DNA of 64,000 nucleotides from Fusobacterium varium. GTDB taxonomy: Bacteria; Fusobacteriota; Fusobacteriia; Fusobacteriales; Fusobacteriaceae. Shown one piece after another: positions 1 to 7,789 of this stretch. The notes under the pieces were generated by a model. That model was not told the DNA's origin and ran no database searches. It was given only the letters and a program-made list of their open reading frames with translations. Within the stretch, counting starts at the first letter, position 1, and each line of letters opens with the position of its first letter. The position numbers were made by a program, and so were the translations under genes. Location of the stretch: the NCBI GenBank assembly GCA_002356455.1, contig AP017968.1, positions 3,596,001 to 3,660,000 on the forward strand. The letters are read 5' to 3'.

Positions 1-186
1 TGTATAATCCCAATCAAAAACTACATAGTTTTCTTTATTTTTATTATCTTCTATTAATTTCTCTAATTTTTCTCTATTTACAGGATTCCATCTTCCAGTT
101 TCCAGCAATCCTCCTGCAAATATTGTAGTAATTAAAAATTGAAATATCACTGTTCCTTTAATTATTCTCTTTATAGTTTTATTCAT
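1..186 (-). CDS. HAD-family phosphatase, N-terminal fragment
   Basis: The first 62 codons of a gene that runs off the left edge. It starts at the ATG at 186, behind a good AAGGAG ribosome binding site. The N-terminus is basic then hydrophobic (about residues 4-24), which suggests an exported or membrane-anchored protein. The fragment ends in VVFDWDYT, the hydrophobic strand plus DxD motif I of haloacid-dehalogenase hydrolases, where the first Asp is the nucleophile. Fusobacteria have exported HAD proteins of the phosphorylcholine-phosphatase type with an FDWDNT motif, so that subgroup is plausible but unproven. The gene lies 66 bp downstream of the eut locus on the same strand and has its own ribosome binding site; no clear terminator separates them. 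Confidence 0.65.
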   Translation of the reverse strand, partial: MNKTIKRIIKGTVIFQFLITTIFAGGLLETGRWNPVNREKLEKLIEDNKNKENYVVFDWDYT

Positions 187-252
187 AAAGTTCTCCTTAT
201 TTTAAAAGTAAAATATCTATAATTAGAGTAATTTCAATTTATCTTGTCCATT

Positions 253-1368
253 CTATTTTCCATAGTAAATTTTCAGTAATAATTTTATATAATCTTCATC
301 AGTCAAACTATTAGGATTATATACAGTACATATATCTTTTTTAATATCTGCTAATATTTCTGGTATTAATTTTTTATATTCATCAAAATTTAGCCCAAAC
401 TCTTCAAGAGATTTCTCTATTTTCATTTTATCTTTTAAAATTTCAATAAATATTTTGAGAGATTTTTTCCCCTCTTCTTTATTAGAAGCAGGAAATCCTA
501 AATTTTTAGCAATTGAAGCATATCTTCCATCAGCATTACTGTTTACTTCTATTATATAAGGAAGAAGAATAGCATTTGCTCTTCCATGAGGTATATGAAA
601 TTTAGCTCCTATACTATGAGCAATACTATGATTTATTCCTAAGGATGAATTATTAAATGCTATTCCTGCCATACAAGAGGCATATTGCACTTTTTCTCTA
701 GGTTCTATATTCTCTCTGTCATTATAGTGTTCCAACAGGTTCTCAAATATAATTTTTATAGCCTCCAATGCCATAGAATCTGTAAATGAATTAGAAATTT
801 TTGATACATATGCTTCTAGTGCATGTGTTAATACATCCATACCAGTATCAGCTACTACTTTTTTAGGCAGAGTTTTCATAAATTCTGGGTTTAATATGGC
901 TATATCAGGAAGCATTTTATCATTTGCCAGTGCTATTTTACTATTATTATCAGTTATAACACTATAAGATGTAACCTCTGACCCCGTCCCACTTGTAGTT
1001 GGTACAGCAATAAATATTCTATCTCTCTTCTTTCCTAAAAGATTAAATATTTTATCACCAAAATATAATATAGCTTTACAAGCATCTATTGGAGAACCTC
1101 CCCCTAAAGCTATTACACACTCTGGTTCAAAAGTTATCAATTCTGCTATTCCTTTTTGTACTATATCAACTGTTGGATTTGGAAGCACCTTGCTAAATAT
1201 TTTTATTTTACAGTCAGAATTTAAATTATCTATGATTTTATCAGTAAGTTTCAACTGTACCATCATCTCATCTGTTACTATAAAATATTTTTTATAAGGA
1301 AGAGCTTTCAAGAAAGAAAGGGAATCCTCTCCAAATTTAATTTCTGGTTTTATTCCAAAAGTTTTCAT
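253..1368 (-). CDS. eutG: iron-containing alcohol dehydrogenase, EutG-type
   Basis: A 371-residue group III (Fe-dependent) alcohol dehydrogenase. It should reduce acetaldehyde to ethanol and recycle NADH for the microcompartment. The N-terminal half has the nucleotide-binding GGGSPIDA (about residues 90-97) and TTSGTGSE (about 125-132) motifs. The metal site is indicated by DVLTHALEAY, the GINHSIAHSIG stretch and FHIPHGRANA, which carry the conserved Asp/His ligands. Length fits EutG/PduQ. It starts at an ATG behind GGAGGG and is the last gene of the eut transcript. No end-targeting helix is obvious. Assignment to EutG over PduQ rests on the operon. Confidence 0.9.
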   Translation of the reverse strand: MKTFGIKPEIKFGEDSLSFLKALPYKKYFIVTDEMMVQLKLTDKIIDNLNSDCKIKIFSKVLPNPTVDIVQKGIAELITFEPECVIALGGGSPIDACKAILYFGDKIFNLLGKKRDRIFIAVPTTSGTGSEVTSYSVITDNNSKIALANDKMLPDIAILNPEFMKTLPKKVVADTGMDVLTHALEAYVSKISNSFTDSMALEAIKIIFENLLEHYNDRENIEPREKVQYASCMAGIAFNNSSLGINHSIAHSIGAKFHIPHGRANAILLPYIIEVNSNADGRYASIAKNLGFPASNKEEGKKSLKIFIEILKDKMKIEKSLEEFGLNFDEYKKLIPEILADIKKDICTVYNPNSLTDEDYIKLLLKIYYGK

Positions 1369-1377
1369 GCTTCCCTC

Positions 1378-1830
1378 CTATTTTTGTTCCTGCCAGTTTG
1401 CTGGATAAACTACATATAAAAACTTTGCATATTCAGGAGCACTAAACTGTATTTTTGAATTTTTAGGTATTAGTATCACATCACCCTTTTCTCCTGATAT
1501 TGTTCTTCCATCTATTATTACATCCAGTTTTCCTTCTATTATATAGTCTATTTCATCATATGTAAGAGTCCAGTCAAATGTAGTTTTTACCATTTCCATT
1601 AGTCCAGCACCTATTCTTGGTCCTTCCTCTAAAGTAAACAAATCCGTAGTATACACTTCATCCTTTGGATTTCCTGTATCCATCCTGTCTCTTTTAAGCA
1701 TTTTATTTAATTTAACTACACCTATTCCGCTTTTATCCATAAATTTATATTCTGGAGTATTCTTATTCCCCATCTCAGTTTCTATGACTTTTTTTATTAG
1801 TTCTTCTAATAAAGTTTGATTTATTTCCAT
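1378..1830 (-). CDS. eutQ: EutQ cupin domain protein (short form)
   Basis: A 150-residue protein whose C-terminal ~90 residues form a RmlC-like cupin (WTLTYDEIDYIIEGKLDVIIDG, then GDVILIPKNSKIQF). In enterics EutQ is an acetate kinase-like factor of about 230 residues with an extra N-terminal segment. Here that segment is missing, and a similar sequence is encoded as a separate gene two genes upstream (2936-3229). The first 20 residues (LLEELIKKVIETEMG) form an amphipathic helix resembling microcompartment cargo peptides. It starts at an ATG behind AGGTG and lies 9 bp upstream of eutG. Confidence 0.88.
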   Translation of the reverse strand: MEINQTLLEELIKKVIETEMGNKNTPEYKFMDKSGIGVVKLNKMLKRDRMDTGNPKDEVYTTDLFTLEEGPRIGAGLMEMVKTTFDWTLTYDEIDYIIEGKLDVIIDGRTISGEKGDVILIPKNSKIQFSAPEYAKFLYVVYPANWQEQK

Positions 1831-1847
1831 ATTTTCACCTGCTTATC

Positions 1848-2936
1848 TTATTTTTTCCCTTCAGAAACTTTTCCAAACATTATCATTGCCAATATCACAG
1901 CAGATATACCTCCAACAAGTTTTCCCACTACCATTGGAAATATCATTGTTTTATCTACACCAGCTATAAATCCTAAATGATCTCCAAATACAAATGCTCC
2001 ACTCACTGCAAATGCCACATTTAAAATTTTTCCTCTATTATCCATTTCTTTCAATAATCCAAACATAGGAATATTATTAGCAAGAGTAGCTATCATTCCT
2101 GCTGCTGCCTTATCATTCATTCCAAGCAATCCACCTAATTTTAAAAGAGGCTTACTAAATACTTTTGTAATAAAATAAACTAATGGAAATGCTCCTGCTA
2201 AAGTTATTGCAATAGCTCCTATTGTAGCTATTCCTTCTGATATAGGTGCCATTCCTGGAATAACCACTATTCCTGTCAGTGTTTCAATTATTATTGCTGC
2301 CAGTCCAATAGTTATAACAATAACAACTCCCTGCCCAAATACAGTAAATCCTTTTGTCATTTTCTCTGGTATCTTCCACAGACCTAAAGAAATAAGAACA
2401 GCAACAATAATAATAGGTACAAGATTCGCAAGCACCATAGAAAGGCTATATCCTGCAGCAAGTCCTCCAGCCAAACATCCAAGAGGTATTGTTATTATTC
2501 CTGCCAGAACTCCCTTAGCTAAAAATTCTCTATCTTTTTCTTCTATAATTCCCAAAGCTACAGGAATAGTAAACACTATTGTCGCTCCCATCATTGACCC
2601 AAGAATAAGTCCTGCAAATTTTCCAGCTGCTTCTGTTTCTGCCAGCTGCATAGCTAGAGGATATCCTCCCATATCACAAGCAAGAAGAGTAGTTGCAAAC
2701 ATTGCAGGATCAGCTCCAAGCATTTTATATACTGGTGAAACTATTGGTCTTAAAATGTTTGCCAGTACTGGAGCAAGAGAAACCACTCCTACCATTGCAA
2801 GAGCCAATGAACCCATAGCCATAAATCCTTCTTCAAACTGTTTTCCATATCCAAATTTGTTTCCCAGACACCTGTCTACTGCACCAATTACCATAAACAA
2901 AACCATTATATAGATAATTATTTCATTAATCCCCAT
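1848..2936 (-). CDS. eutH: ethanolamine permease EutH
   Basis: A 362-residue polytopic membrane protein with about ten hydrophobic segments. It matches EutH in length and sequence character (MGINEIIIYIMVLFM start; FATTLLACDMGGYPLA; AGMIATLANNIPMFG). EutH facilitates ethanolamine entry across the inner membrane, mainly when ethanolamine is scarce or protonated. The start codon overlaps the stop of the upstream small gene by one base (TAATG), implying translational coupling. Confidence 0.93.
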   Translation of the reverse strand: MGINEIIIYIMVLFMVIGAVDRCLGNKFGYGKQFEEGFMAMGSLALAMVGVVSLAPVLANILRPIVSPVYKMLGADPAMFATTLLACDMGGYPLAMQLAETEAAGKFAGLILGSMMGATIVFTIPVALGIIEEKDREFLAKGVLAGIITIPLGCLAGGLAAGYSLSMVLANLVPIIIVAVLISLGLWKIPEKMTKGFTVFGQGVVIVITIGLAAIIIETLTGIVVIPGMAPISEGIATIGAIAITLAGAFPLVYFITKVFSKPLLKLGGLLGMNDKAAAGMIATLANNIPMFGLLKEMDNRGKILNVAFAVSGAFVFGDHLGFIAGVDKTMIFPMVVGKLVGGISAVILAMIMFGKVSEGKK

Positions 2937-3229
2937 TATTTAACCACTCCTTCAATTTTTTTTAAAATCAGCTCTGCCAGTTTTTCATCATATATATTAA
3001 AATCTTTTTCTAAAATTCTTGTTATTATATCTTTCATATTTTCTGCTGATTGTTTTTCACAACACTTTTTTTCTTCACATGATTCTGCTTCTCCATAGAT
3101 TAATGTAATCATCTTTTCTTTGAAATAATCTTTTACACTTGGAGATAAGATCATATCCTTATCAACATACAATTTATTTCCATTTAAATATTGAGTTACA
3201 TTATTAGGAGTTATTAATTTTTTTGCCAT
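2936..3229 (-). CDS. small eut protein resembling the N-terminal segment of EutQ
   Basis: A 97-residue protein. Its first ~45 residues (KKLITPNNVTQYL, then ILSPSVKDYFKEK) follow the pattern of the N-terminus of enterobacterial EutQ (KKLITANDIRAA, then IITPEAREVAE). A related pattern occurs at the start of EutT in this operon (IMTPSARQFLADKG). A Cys-rich stretch follows (CEEKKCCEK, residues ~51-59), which could bind metal. The C-terminal ~25 residues form a charged amphipathic helix. Since the local EutQ lacks this segment, the two may be a split EutQ; that is inference. It sits between eutN and eutH with overlapping or near-touching ends. Confidence 0.7.
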   Translation of the reverse strand: MAKKLITPNNVTQYLNGNKLYVDKDMILSPSVKDYFKEKMITLIYGEAESCEEKKCCEKQSAENMKDIITRILEKDFNIYDEKLAELILKKIEGVVK

Positions 3230-3232
3230 CCC

Positions 3233-3481
3233 CTATTCACCTTCTCCCTCATCTATTATTCCAATTATTGCGGCATCAATAGGAGCTTCTTCAAAAGTCA
3301 TAATTTTTCTTGCTGAACTTCCTTTTGTTATAAGGACTTTATCTCCTATTCCAGCTCCTACTCCATCACAAGCTACTATAGATATCCCTGTCTGAAGTTC
3401 TACTATCATAAATTTCAGTCCACTCAAATTATCTGCTTTTCTTGTAGCCCATACATTTCCAATAACTTTTCCTATTACCAT
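3233..3481 (-). CDS. eutN: microcompartment vertex protein EutN
   Basis: An 82-residue EutN/CcmL/PduN-family protein (MVIGKVIGNVWATRKADNL; GVGAGIGDKVLITKGSSARK; IDAAIIGIIDE). Members form pentamers that cap the vertices of the polyhedral shell. Length and the GxGDxVLxxxGSSAR motif are typical. It is the only vertex protein in the locus. The gap to the next gene is only 3 bp. Confidence 0.94.
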   Translation of the reverse strand: MVIGKVIGNVWATRKADNLSGLKFMIVELQTGISIVACDGVGAGIGDKVLITKGSSARKIMTFEEAPIDAAIIGIIDEGEGE

Positions 3482-3485
3482 ATTT

Positions 3486-4076
3486 TCACCTTTTTGTTAT
3501 TTTGATATTGTTCATAGCTGCATATTCTTTTGCCAGCTCTGTAACTGTAGTAGCTGCTGATACCTCTATATATTCCTCATTTCTGCTGATACTATTTTTC
3601 AAAGTTCTCAGATCAAGTACTTTTCCACTGTAACACTCTTTCTTTCCTGTAAGATATTCTCTGATTTCTATTCTTTTCAAAATTTTTATTCCATACATTT
3701 CTATTATTTTTTCATATTCTTCATATTTTTCTTGAAGTTTGGATGGAATAAAAGAAAAATTTCTCCATTCCATTCCTTCTTTTACCAGTATTATTTTTTT
3801 ACCTTCCAGTATATTATACAGAAGTTTTTTTCCAGTATCAGTTGAATATGTTCCTTGACTTATTTCAACCAGTTCCTTTATACTTAATTCAGATATCACT
3901 ATTTCATTTGCTGTTTCTTCTATTTTAAATATTTCTTCAAGATTATTTTTTAATATAACATCTTTTCCTAAAAAGCCAATAGTTTTTTTCAAATTTATTT
4001 CATTTTTTATTTCTGATTTTAAATAATATTTCTCTATCTCTCTTTTGATTATCTCTATTAATTCATGTTCATTCAT
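3486..4076 (-). CDS. eut-operon protein of unknown function
   Basis: A 196-residue soluble protein with no recognised catalytic motif. It resembles the uncharacterised proteins in Firmicutes/Fusobacteria ethanolamine microcompartment operons (I recall TIGR02536, unverified). An upstream in-frame ATG exists at 4088, but the ATG at 4076 has GGAG at the right distance, so I use 4076. With that start, the first 18 residues (MNEHELIEIIKREIEKYY) are an amphipathic helix like microcompartment cargo peptides. The start lies just after the pduL stop (4069-4071 on the minus strand overlaps its 5' end), so the two are coupled. Confidence 0.75.
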   Translation of the reverse strand: MNEHELIEIIKREIEKYYLKSEIKNEINLKKTIGFLGKDVILKNNLEEIFKIEETANEIVISELSIKELVEISQGTYSTDTGKKLLYNILEGKKIILVKEGMEWRNFSFIPSKLQEKYEEYEKIIEMYGIKILKRIEIREYLTGKKECYSGKVLDLRTLKNSISRNEEYIEVSAATTVTELAKEYAAMNNIKITKR

Positions 4077-4692
4077 AAATAACTCCATATGAATCTTTTT
4101 CTAAAAAACAGGCATTGGCTTCATCATAATCTATGTGCATACTGAATTTCGATTTATTTGTGACTCTTATTATAACCCCTTCAAATATTAAAGGTCTTTT
4201 AGAGAATACTTTTACTTTTACTAACTGCTTATCTTTCACATTCATTCTTTCAGCATCTTCTGGTGTCATATGAATATGATTTTTAGCTACTATTACTCCT
4301 TCACTTAAATTTAATATTTTATCCTGATTAGTCACTAATATTCCTGGAGTTTCATTAGTATCTCCAGATAATCTTACCATTCCTTTTATCCCTAAAATTT
4401 TTGCATCTGTCATAGATATTTCTACTTGAGTTTTTTCTCTTACAGGACCTAAAATAACTACCCCTTCTATTACTCCTTTAGGTCCTACCAATCTTACTCT
4501 TTCTTTACAAGCAAATTGTCCTGGTTGAGAAAGTTCCTTTACTGTTGTAAACTTATAACCCTTTCCAAAAAGAAGTTCTGCATCTTTTTCTGACAAATGA
4601 ATATGCCTTCCTGAGGCTTCTATGGGGATTCTTTTTTTTTCATAGTTTTCCAACCGTTTTTTTACAAGTTCTACTATTTTATCTATCTCCAT
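4069..4692 (-). CDS. pduL: phosphate acyltransferase PduL (acetyl-CoA to acetyl-phosphate)
   Basis: A 207-residue PduL-type phosphotransacylase, unrelated in fold to Pta/EutD. It has two tandem barrel halves: ASGRHIHLSEKDAELLFG near residue 28 and AKNHIHMTPEDAERMNV near 134. The paired HxH motifs bind catalytic zinc. It conserves acetyl-CoA energy as acetyl phosphate and frees CoA inside the compartment. The first 19 residues (MEIDKIVELVKKRLENYEK) resemble the known N-terminal encapsulation peptide of PduL. I choose the ATG at 4692 over an upstream GTG (4698). The 5' end overlaps eutT by 14 bp. Confidence 0.93.
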   Translation of the reverse strand: MEIDKIVELVKKRLENYEKKRIPIEASGRHIHLSEKDAELLFGKGYKFTTVKELSQPGQFACKERVRLVGPKGVIEGVVILGPVREKTQVEISMTDAKILGIKGMVRLSGDTNETPGILVTNQDKILNLSEGVIVAKNHIHMTPEDAERMNVKDKQLVKVKVFSKRPLIFEGVIIRVTNKSKFSMHIDYDEANACFLEKDSYGVIYE

Positions 4693-5443
4693 ATTCACCC
4701 TTTTCTCCTTTTAACATCATTACATATATTACACTGCTAAGTCTATTCAGTGCTTTCAAAATTTCTTTTTTTATAATTATTCCCTTTTCGTTTGAAAAAG
4801 CAGTAACTCCTGCTATTTCAATCTCTCTTGAACTACTTCTCATCTCATTCAGCTTCAAAACCAATATACTGTTTTTTATTGAAATATCAAATAAATGTCC
4901 AATTCCAAAGAATTTTTTTGGATTATGAGATATTTCTTTTATTTTATCTAAAGTTTCTTCAAGTACTTTAATTTCTTCCATTTCGGTATCCAAAACTTCT
5001 GCTGATACTATCTTTTTTATAAAGACAGCTACACTTTCCATATCTTTCTGAAGTTTTTCATTTCCATAGTTTTCAAATTCTTTTTGCAGAATCAGCCATT
5101 TTGCCTGCAGACTATCAAGTTTTCCTCTAAATATTATTCTTACATCATTCTTTTTTACAAGTATATTTCCAGATATCTGAGTCATATGTTCTGGTTTTTC
5201 AAAATAACTTTCTCCAGCAACTCCTATATATTTAGGAGTTATTGCTTTCTCTACAACTCTTTCTATTACTTTTTCCTGTACTGCAGTTTTCTCTTCAACA
5301 GCCTCTTCTTTCACTATCTCTATTCCTTTATCTGCAAGAAATTGTCTGGCAGATGGAGTCATTATAGTTCCATTTTCAACTACATACTTTTTAAACTCTT
5401 CTTTTCTATATAGATTTTTTAGCTTATCTTCAGTTAAAACCAT
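4679..5443 (-). CDS. eutT: EutT-type cobalamin adenosyltransferase
   Basis: A 254-residue protein with an N-terminal segment (EDKLKNLYRKEEFKKYV; IMTPSARQFLADKGIEIV) and the EutT catalytic core (PEHMTQISGNILVKKNDVRIIFRGKLDSLQAKWL, about residues 82-116). EutT makes adenosylcobalamin, the cofactor EutBC needs. It starts at an ATG behind GAGGTG. The core is followed by a helical C-terminal half. The short Val/Glu-rich linker at about residues 45-68 looks flexible. Confidence 0.9.
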   Translation of the reverse strand: MVLTEDKLKNLYRKEEFKKYVVENGTIMTPSARQFLADKGIEIVKEEAVEEKTAVQEKVIERVVEKAITPKYIGVAGESYFEKPEHMTQISGNILVKKNDVRIIFRGKLDSLQAKWLILQKEFENYGNEKLQKDMESVAVFIKKIVSAEVLDTEMEEIKVLEETLDKIKEISHNPKKFFGIGHLFDISIKNSILVLKLNEMRSSSREIEIAGVTAFSNEKGIIIKKEILKALNRLSSVIYVMMLKGEKGEYGDR

Positions 5444-5455
5444 AATTACACCTCT

Positions 5456-6904
5456 CTATCCTTTAGCAATTTCAGAAAGGACTTTTTTCACTAACTCCTC
5501 TATGTTCATTTCTTCTAAAGAATCATATGAACTACTGCAATTCTTTTTTTCTCTAAAATCTTCAAGTTCTTTTACTCCCCATCCTACTTTTCTTATATTC
5601 AAAAGATTCATGGGTGTCACATTATCAGAAGTTGAACTTCCACCTACAGCTCCACATCCCAGAGTTAGAGCAGGAGCCAGATTTGTACTTCCACCTATTC
5701 CACCTAATGATCCTGGAGTATTAATAAGAAGCCTTGATACTGGTTTTTTTAATGCAAATTCCTTTACAAGCTCCTTATTTTCTGTATGAATAATCATTGT
5801 ATGACCTTTTCCTTCATTCATTAGAAGTTCAATAGCTCTTTCACAAGCTTTCTCCCAATTCTCAGCAGTATAGAATGCAAGTATTGTAGTTAATTTTTCT
5901 CTTGAATATGGATTACTCTTTGATACAGTTGACTGTTCAGAAAGTAATACCCTTGTTTCTGCTGGTATTTCAATCCCTGCCAGTTTAGCAAGTGTCTGAG
6001 CATCTTTTCCTACTATCTGAGGATTCATTGTTCCATTTGCTCTCAATATAAATTTACCAAGTTTTTCTGATTGCTCTTCTGTTAAAAAATACCCTCCTTG
6101 TTTTTTTAATTCATCCATTACTTCCTGTTTATTTGAAGGTTCTACTATAATAGACTGTTCAGAAGCACATATAACTCCATTATCAAAAGTTTTGCTGTCC
6201 ATTATTCTTTTTACTGCTTTTTTTACATCAGCAGTTTTTTCTATATATGCTGGCCCATTTCCTGGTCCCACTCCTATAGCTGGAGTTCCAGAACTATATG
6301 CTGCTCTTACCATTGCTTCTCCACCAGTAGCAAGAATCAATGCTGTGTCTTTATGTTTCATAAGTTCAGCCGTTGCCTCCATTGTAGGAATCTCTATTAC
6401 TCCTATCAGTCCTTCTGGGGCTCCCGCTTCATAAGCAGCTTTTCTTAAAATTTCAACTGTTTCAATAATACATTTTTTTGCATTAGGATGCGGACTTATA
6501 ACTATTCCATTCCCTGCTTTTAAAGCTACCAACGTTTTATATATTACTGTAGATGTTGGATTAGTTGATGGAATAAGTCCTGCTACTACTCCCACTGGAA
6601 CAGCTACATCCATAACAGAATCCTTTTCATCAAGTATTCCTATAGTTTTCATTCCTTTTATAGACTCATAAACAATTTCAGCAGCAAATTTATTTTTGAT
6701 TACTTTATCCTGCCATTTTCCAAAACCAGTTTCTTCATTAGCCATTTTAGCAAGTTTTTCAGCATATTTTCTCACTTCCATAGACATAGCTTCTACTACT
6801 TTATCTACCTGTTCCTGAGTAAATTCTGCATATATAGCCTGAGCAGTTTTTGCTGCTTTTAACAAATCTCTTACCTGTTGAATTGATAATAAATCTTTAT
6901 CCAT
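5456..6904 (-). CDS. eutE: acetylating acetaldehyde dehydrogenase EutE
   Basis: A 482-residue CoA-acylating aldehyde dehydrogenase that converts acetaldehyde plus CoA and NAD+ to acetyl-CoA. The catalytic cysteine is C246 in DNGVICASEQ. NAD-binding signatures are SPHPNAKKC (~138) and GVGPGNGPAYIE (~212). Enteric EutE has its cargo peptide at the N-terminus; here the last ~18 residues (MNIEELVKKVLSEIAKG) form such a helix after a Ser-rich linker, so the targeting signal has moved to the C-terminus. The N-terminus (DLLSIQQVRDLLKAAKTA) starts directly with the dehydrogenase domain. Confidence 0.94.
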   Translation of the reverse strand: MDKDLLSIQQVRDLLKAAKTAQAIYAEFTQEQVDKVVEAMSMEVRKYAEKLAKMANEETGFGKWQDKVIKNKFAAEIVYESIKGMKTIGILDEKDSVMDVAVPVGVVAGLIPSTNPTSTVIYKTLVALKAGNGIVISPHPNAKKCIIETVEILRKAAYEAGAPEGLIGVIEIPTMEATAELMKHKDTALILATGGEAMVRAAYSSGTPAIGVGPGNGPAYIEKTADVKKAVKRIMDSKTFDNGVICASEQSIIVEPSNKQEVMDELKKQGGYFLTEEQSEKLGKFILRANGTMNPQIVGKDAQTLAKLAGIEIPAETRVLLSEQSTVSKSNPYSREKLTTILAFYTAENWEKACERAIELLMNEGKGHTMIIHTENKELVKEFALKKPVSRLLINTPGSLGGIGGSTNLAPALTLGCGAVGGSSTSDNVTPMNLLNIRKVGWGVKELEDFREKKNCSSSYDSLEEMNIEELVKKVLSEIAKG

Positions 6905-6921
6905 ATGTATCTCCTTCTATA

Positions 6922-7437
6922 TCAAATAAACTTAATTATATTCTTGTCTGGATTATTAATCAGAGATTTCTCTCTATATCTTATTTTTTCATCAATGGAA
7001 TTAACTGCTTCTGTTACAGAGCTGATATCTCCTGTGATAACAAAATAGCTCTTTCCTGCTATTCCACTTCCTAGTATAAGCTTCAAAGTTTCTACTGTAT
7101 TGCTTTTTAAAATCATGTCTAGTGCTTTTATACTTTCTGATATTGTAAAAAATTCTATTATTCCAATAGAACTTTCTAATTCTTTTTTATTTCTTTTTTC
7201 TAATATTTCTATTATCTTATTAGAAACACCAGAAATAATCTCAAATTTTGCCCCTCCAGTAACTTCTTGAAAAGCACTCTTTACATCTTCATTATCACCA
7301 TAAATAATAAAATAATATTTACCTGGGCATGTTACTCCAGCTTTATATACAGCTACATCTGATTTTTTTAAAACTATATCCAGATTTTTTAATCCTTCTG
7401 GAATATTATTAAATTCTGCTATCCCTATTGTTTTCAT
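6922..7437 (-). CDS. tandem-BMC shell protein, PduT-like
   Basis: A 171-residue protein with two BMC domains (about residues 1-88 and 90-160), so a pseudohexameric trimer. Domain 1 has TCPGKYYFIIYGD and domain 2 has SGIAGKSYFVITGD. These match the PduT pattern (CPGKF and GIGGKCY), where the pore cysteine binds a [4Fe-4S] cluster at the threefold axis. Cys37 here is in the equivalent place, so a redox-active shell protein is likely. It replaces any obvious EutK in the locus. It lies after a strong hairpin that separates it from eutM. Confidence 0.85.
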   Translation of the reverse strand: MKTIGIAEFNNIPEGLKNLDIVLKKSDVAVYKAGVTCPGKYYFIIYGDNEDVKSAFQEVTGGAKFEIISGVSNKIIEILEKRNKKELESSIGIIEFFTISESIKALDMILKSNTVETLKLILGSGIAGKSYFVITGDISSVTEAVNSIDEKIRYREKSLINNPDKNIIKFI

Positions 7438-7457
7438 ATAACCTCTTTTTAATACAA

Positions 7458-7482
7458 GAGGCTGACCGTTTCAGTCAGCCTC
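7458..7482 (-). other. intercistronic hairpin between eutM and the PduT-like gene
   Basis: A perfect 9-bp stem (GAGGCTGAC / GTCAGCCTC) with a 7-base loop fills the 54-bp gap just after the eutM stop. On the transcribed strand only TTGTATT follows it, so it is a weak terminator at best. The likely role is stabilising the upstream eutM message or partially stopping transcription, giving more of the major shell protein than of downstream proteins. Confidence 0.6.
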
Positions 7483-7491
7483 CTATTAGAA

Positions 7492-7776
7492 TTATTTAGA
7501 AGACTTTGGTAAAATAATTTCAACTTCTGAATGAGGTCTTGGTATTACATGAACAGAAATTAATTCTCCAATTCTATCTGCTGCTGCTGCTCCTGCATCA
7601 GTGGCTGCTTTTACTGCTCCTACATCTCCTCTTACAAGGACACTTACAAGCCCTCCTCCTACCATTTCTTTTCCTACCAGTGTTACATTTGCTGCTTTTA
7701 CCATTGCATCTGCTGCTTCAATTGCTGCTACCAATCCTCTAGTTTCTATCATTCCTAATGCGTTTAATGTTGCCAT
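7492..7776 (-). CDS. eutM: major hexameric shell protein EutM
   Basis: A 94-residue single BMC-domain protein ([61 protein letters not shown]). It is nearly canonical for EutM/PduA/CcmK, forming hexamers that tile the shell facets. Its Ala-rich codons give unusually long overlapping frames on both strands. It has an excellent ribosome binding site (AAGGAG) and is followed by a strong hairpin, both in line with high expression. Confidence 0.95.
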   Translation of the reverse strand: MATLNALGMIETRGLVAAIEAADAMVKAANVTLVGKEMVGGGLVSVLVRGDVGAVKAATDAGAAAADRIGELISVHVIPRPHSEVEIILPKSSK

Positions 7777-7789
7777 TCAAATCAACTCC

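Noticed and set aside
5084-5789. Plus-strand frames opposite eutT and eutE
   Set aside because: Shadows of well-supported genes on the minus strand, without ribosome binding sites or recognisable domains.
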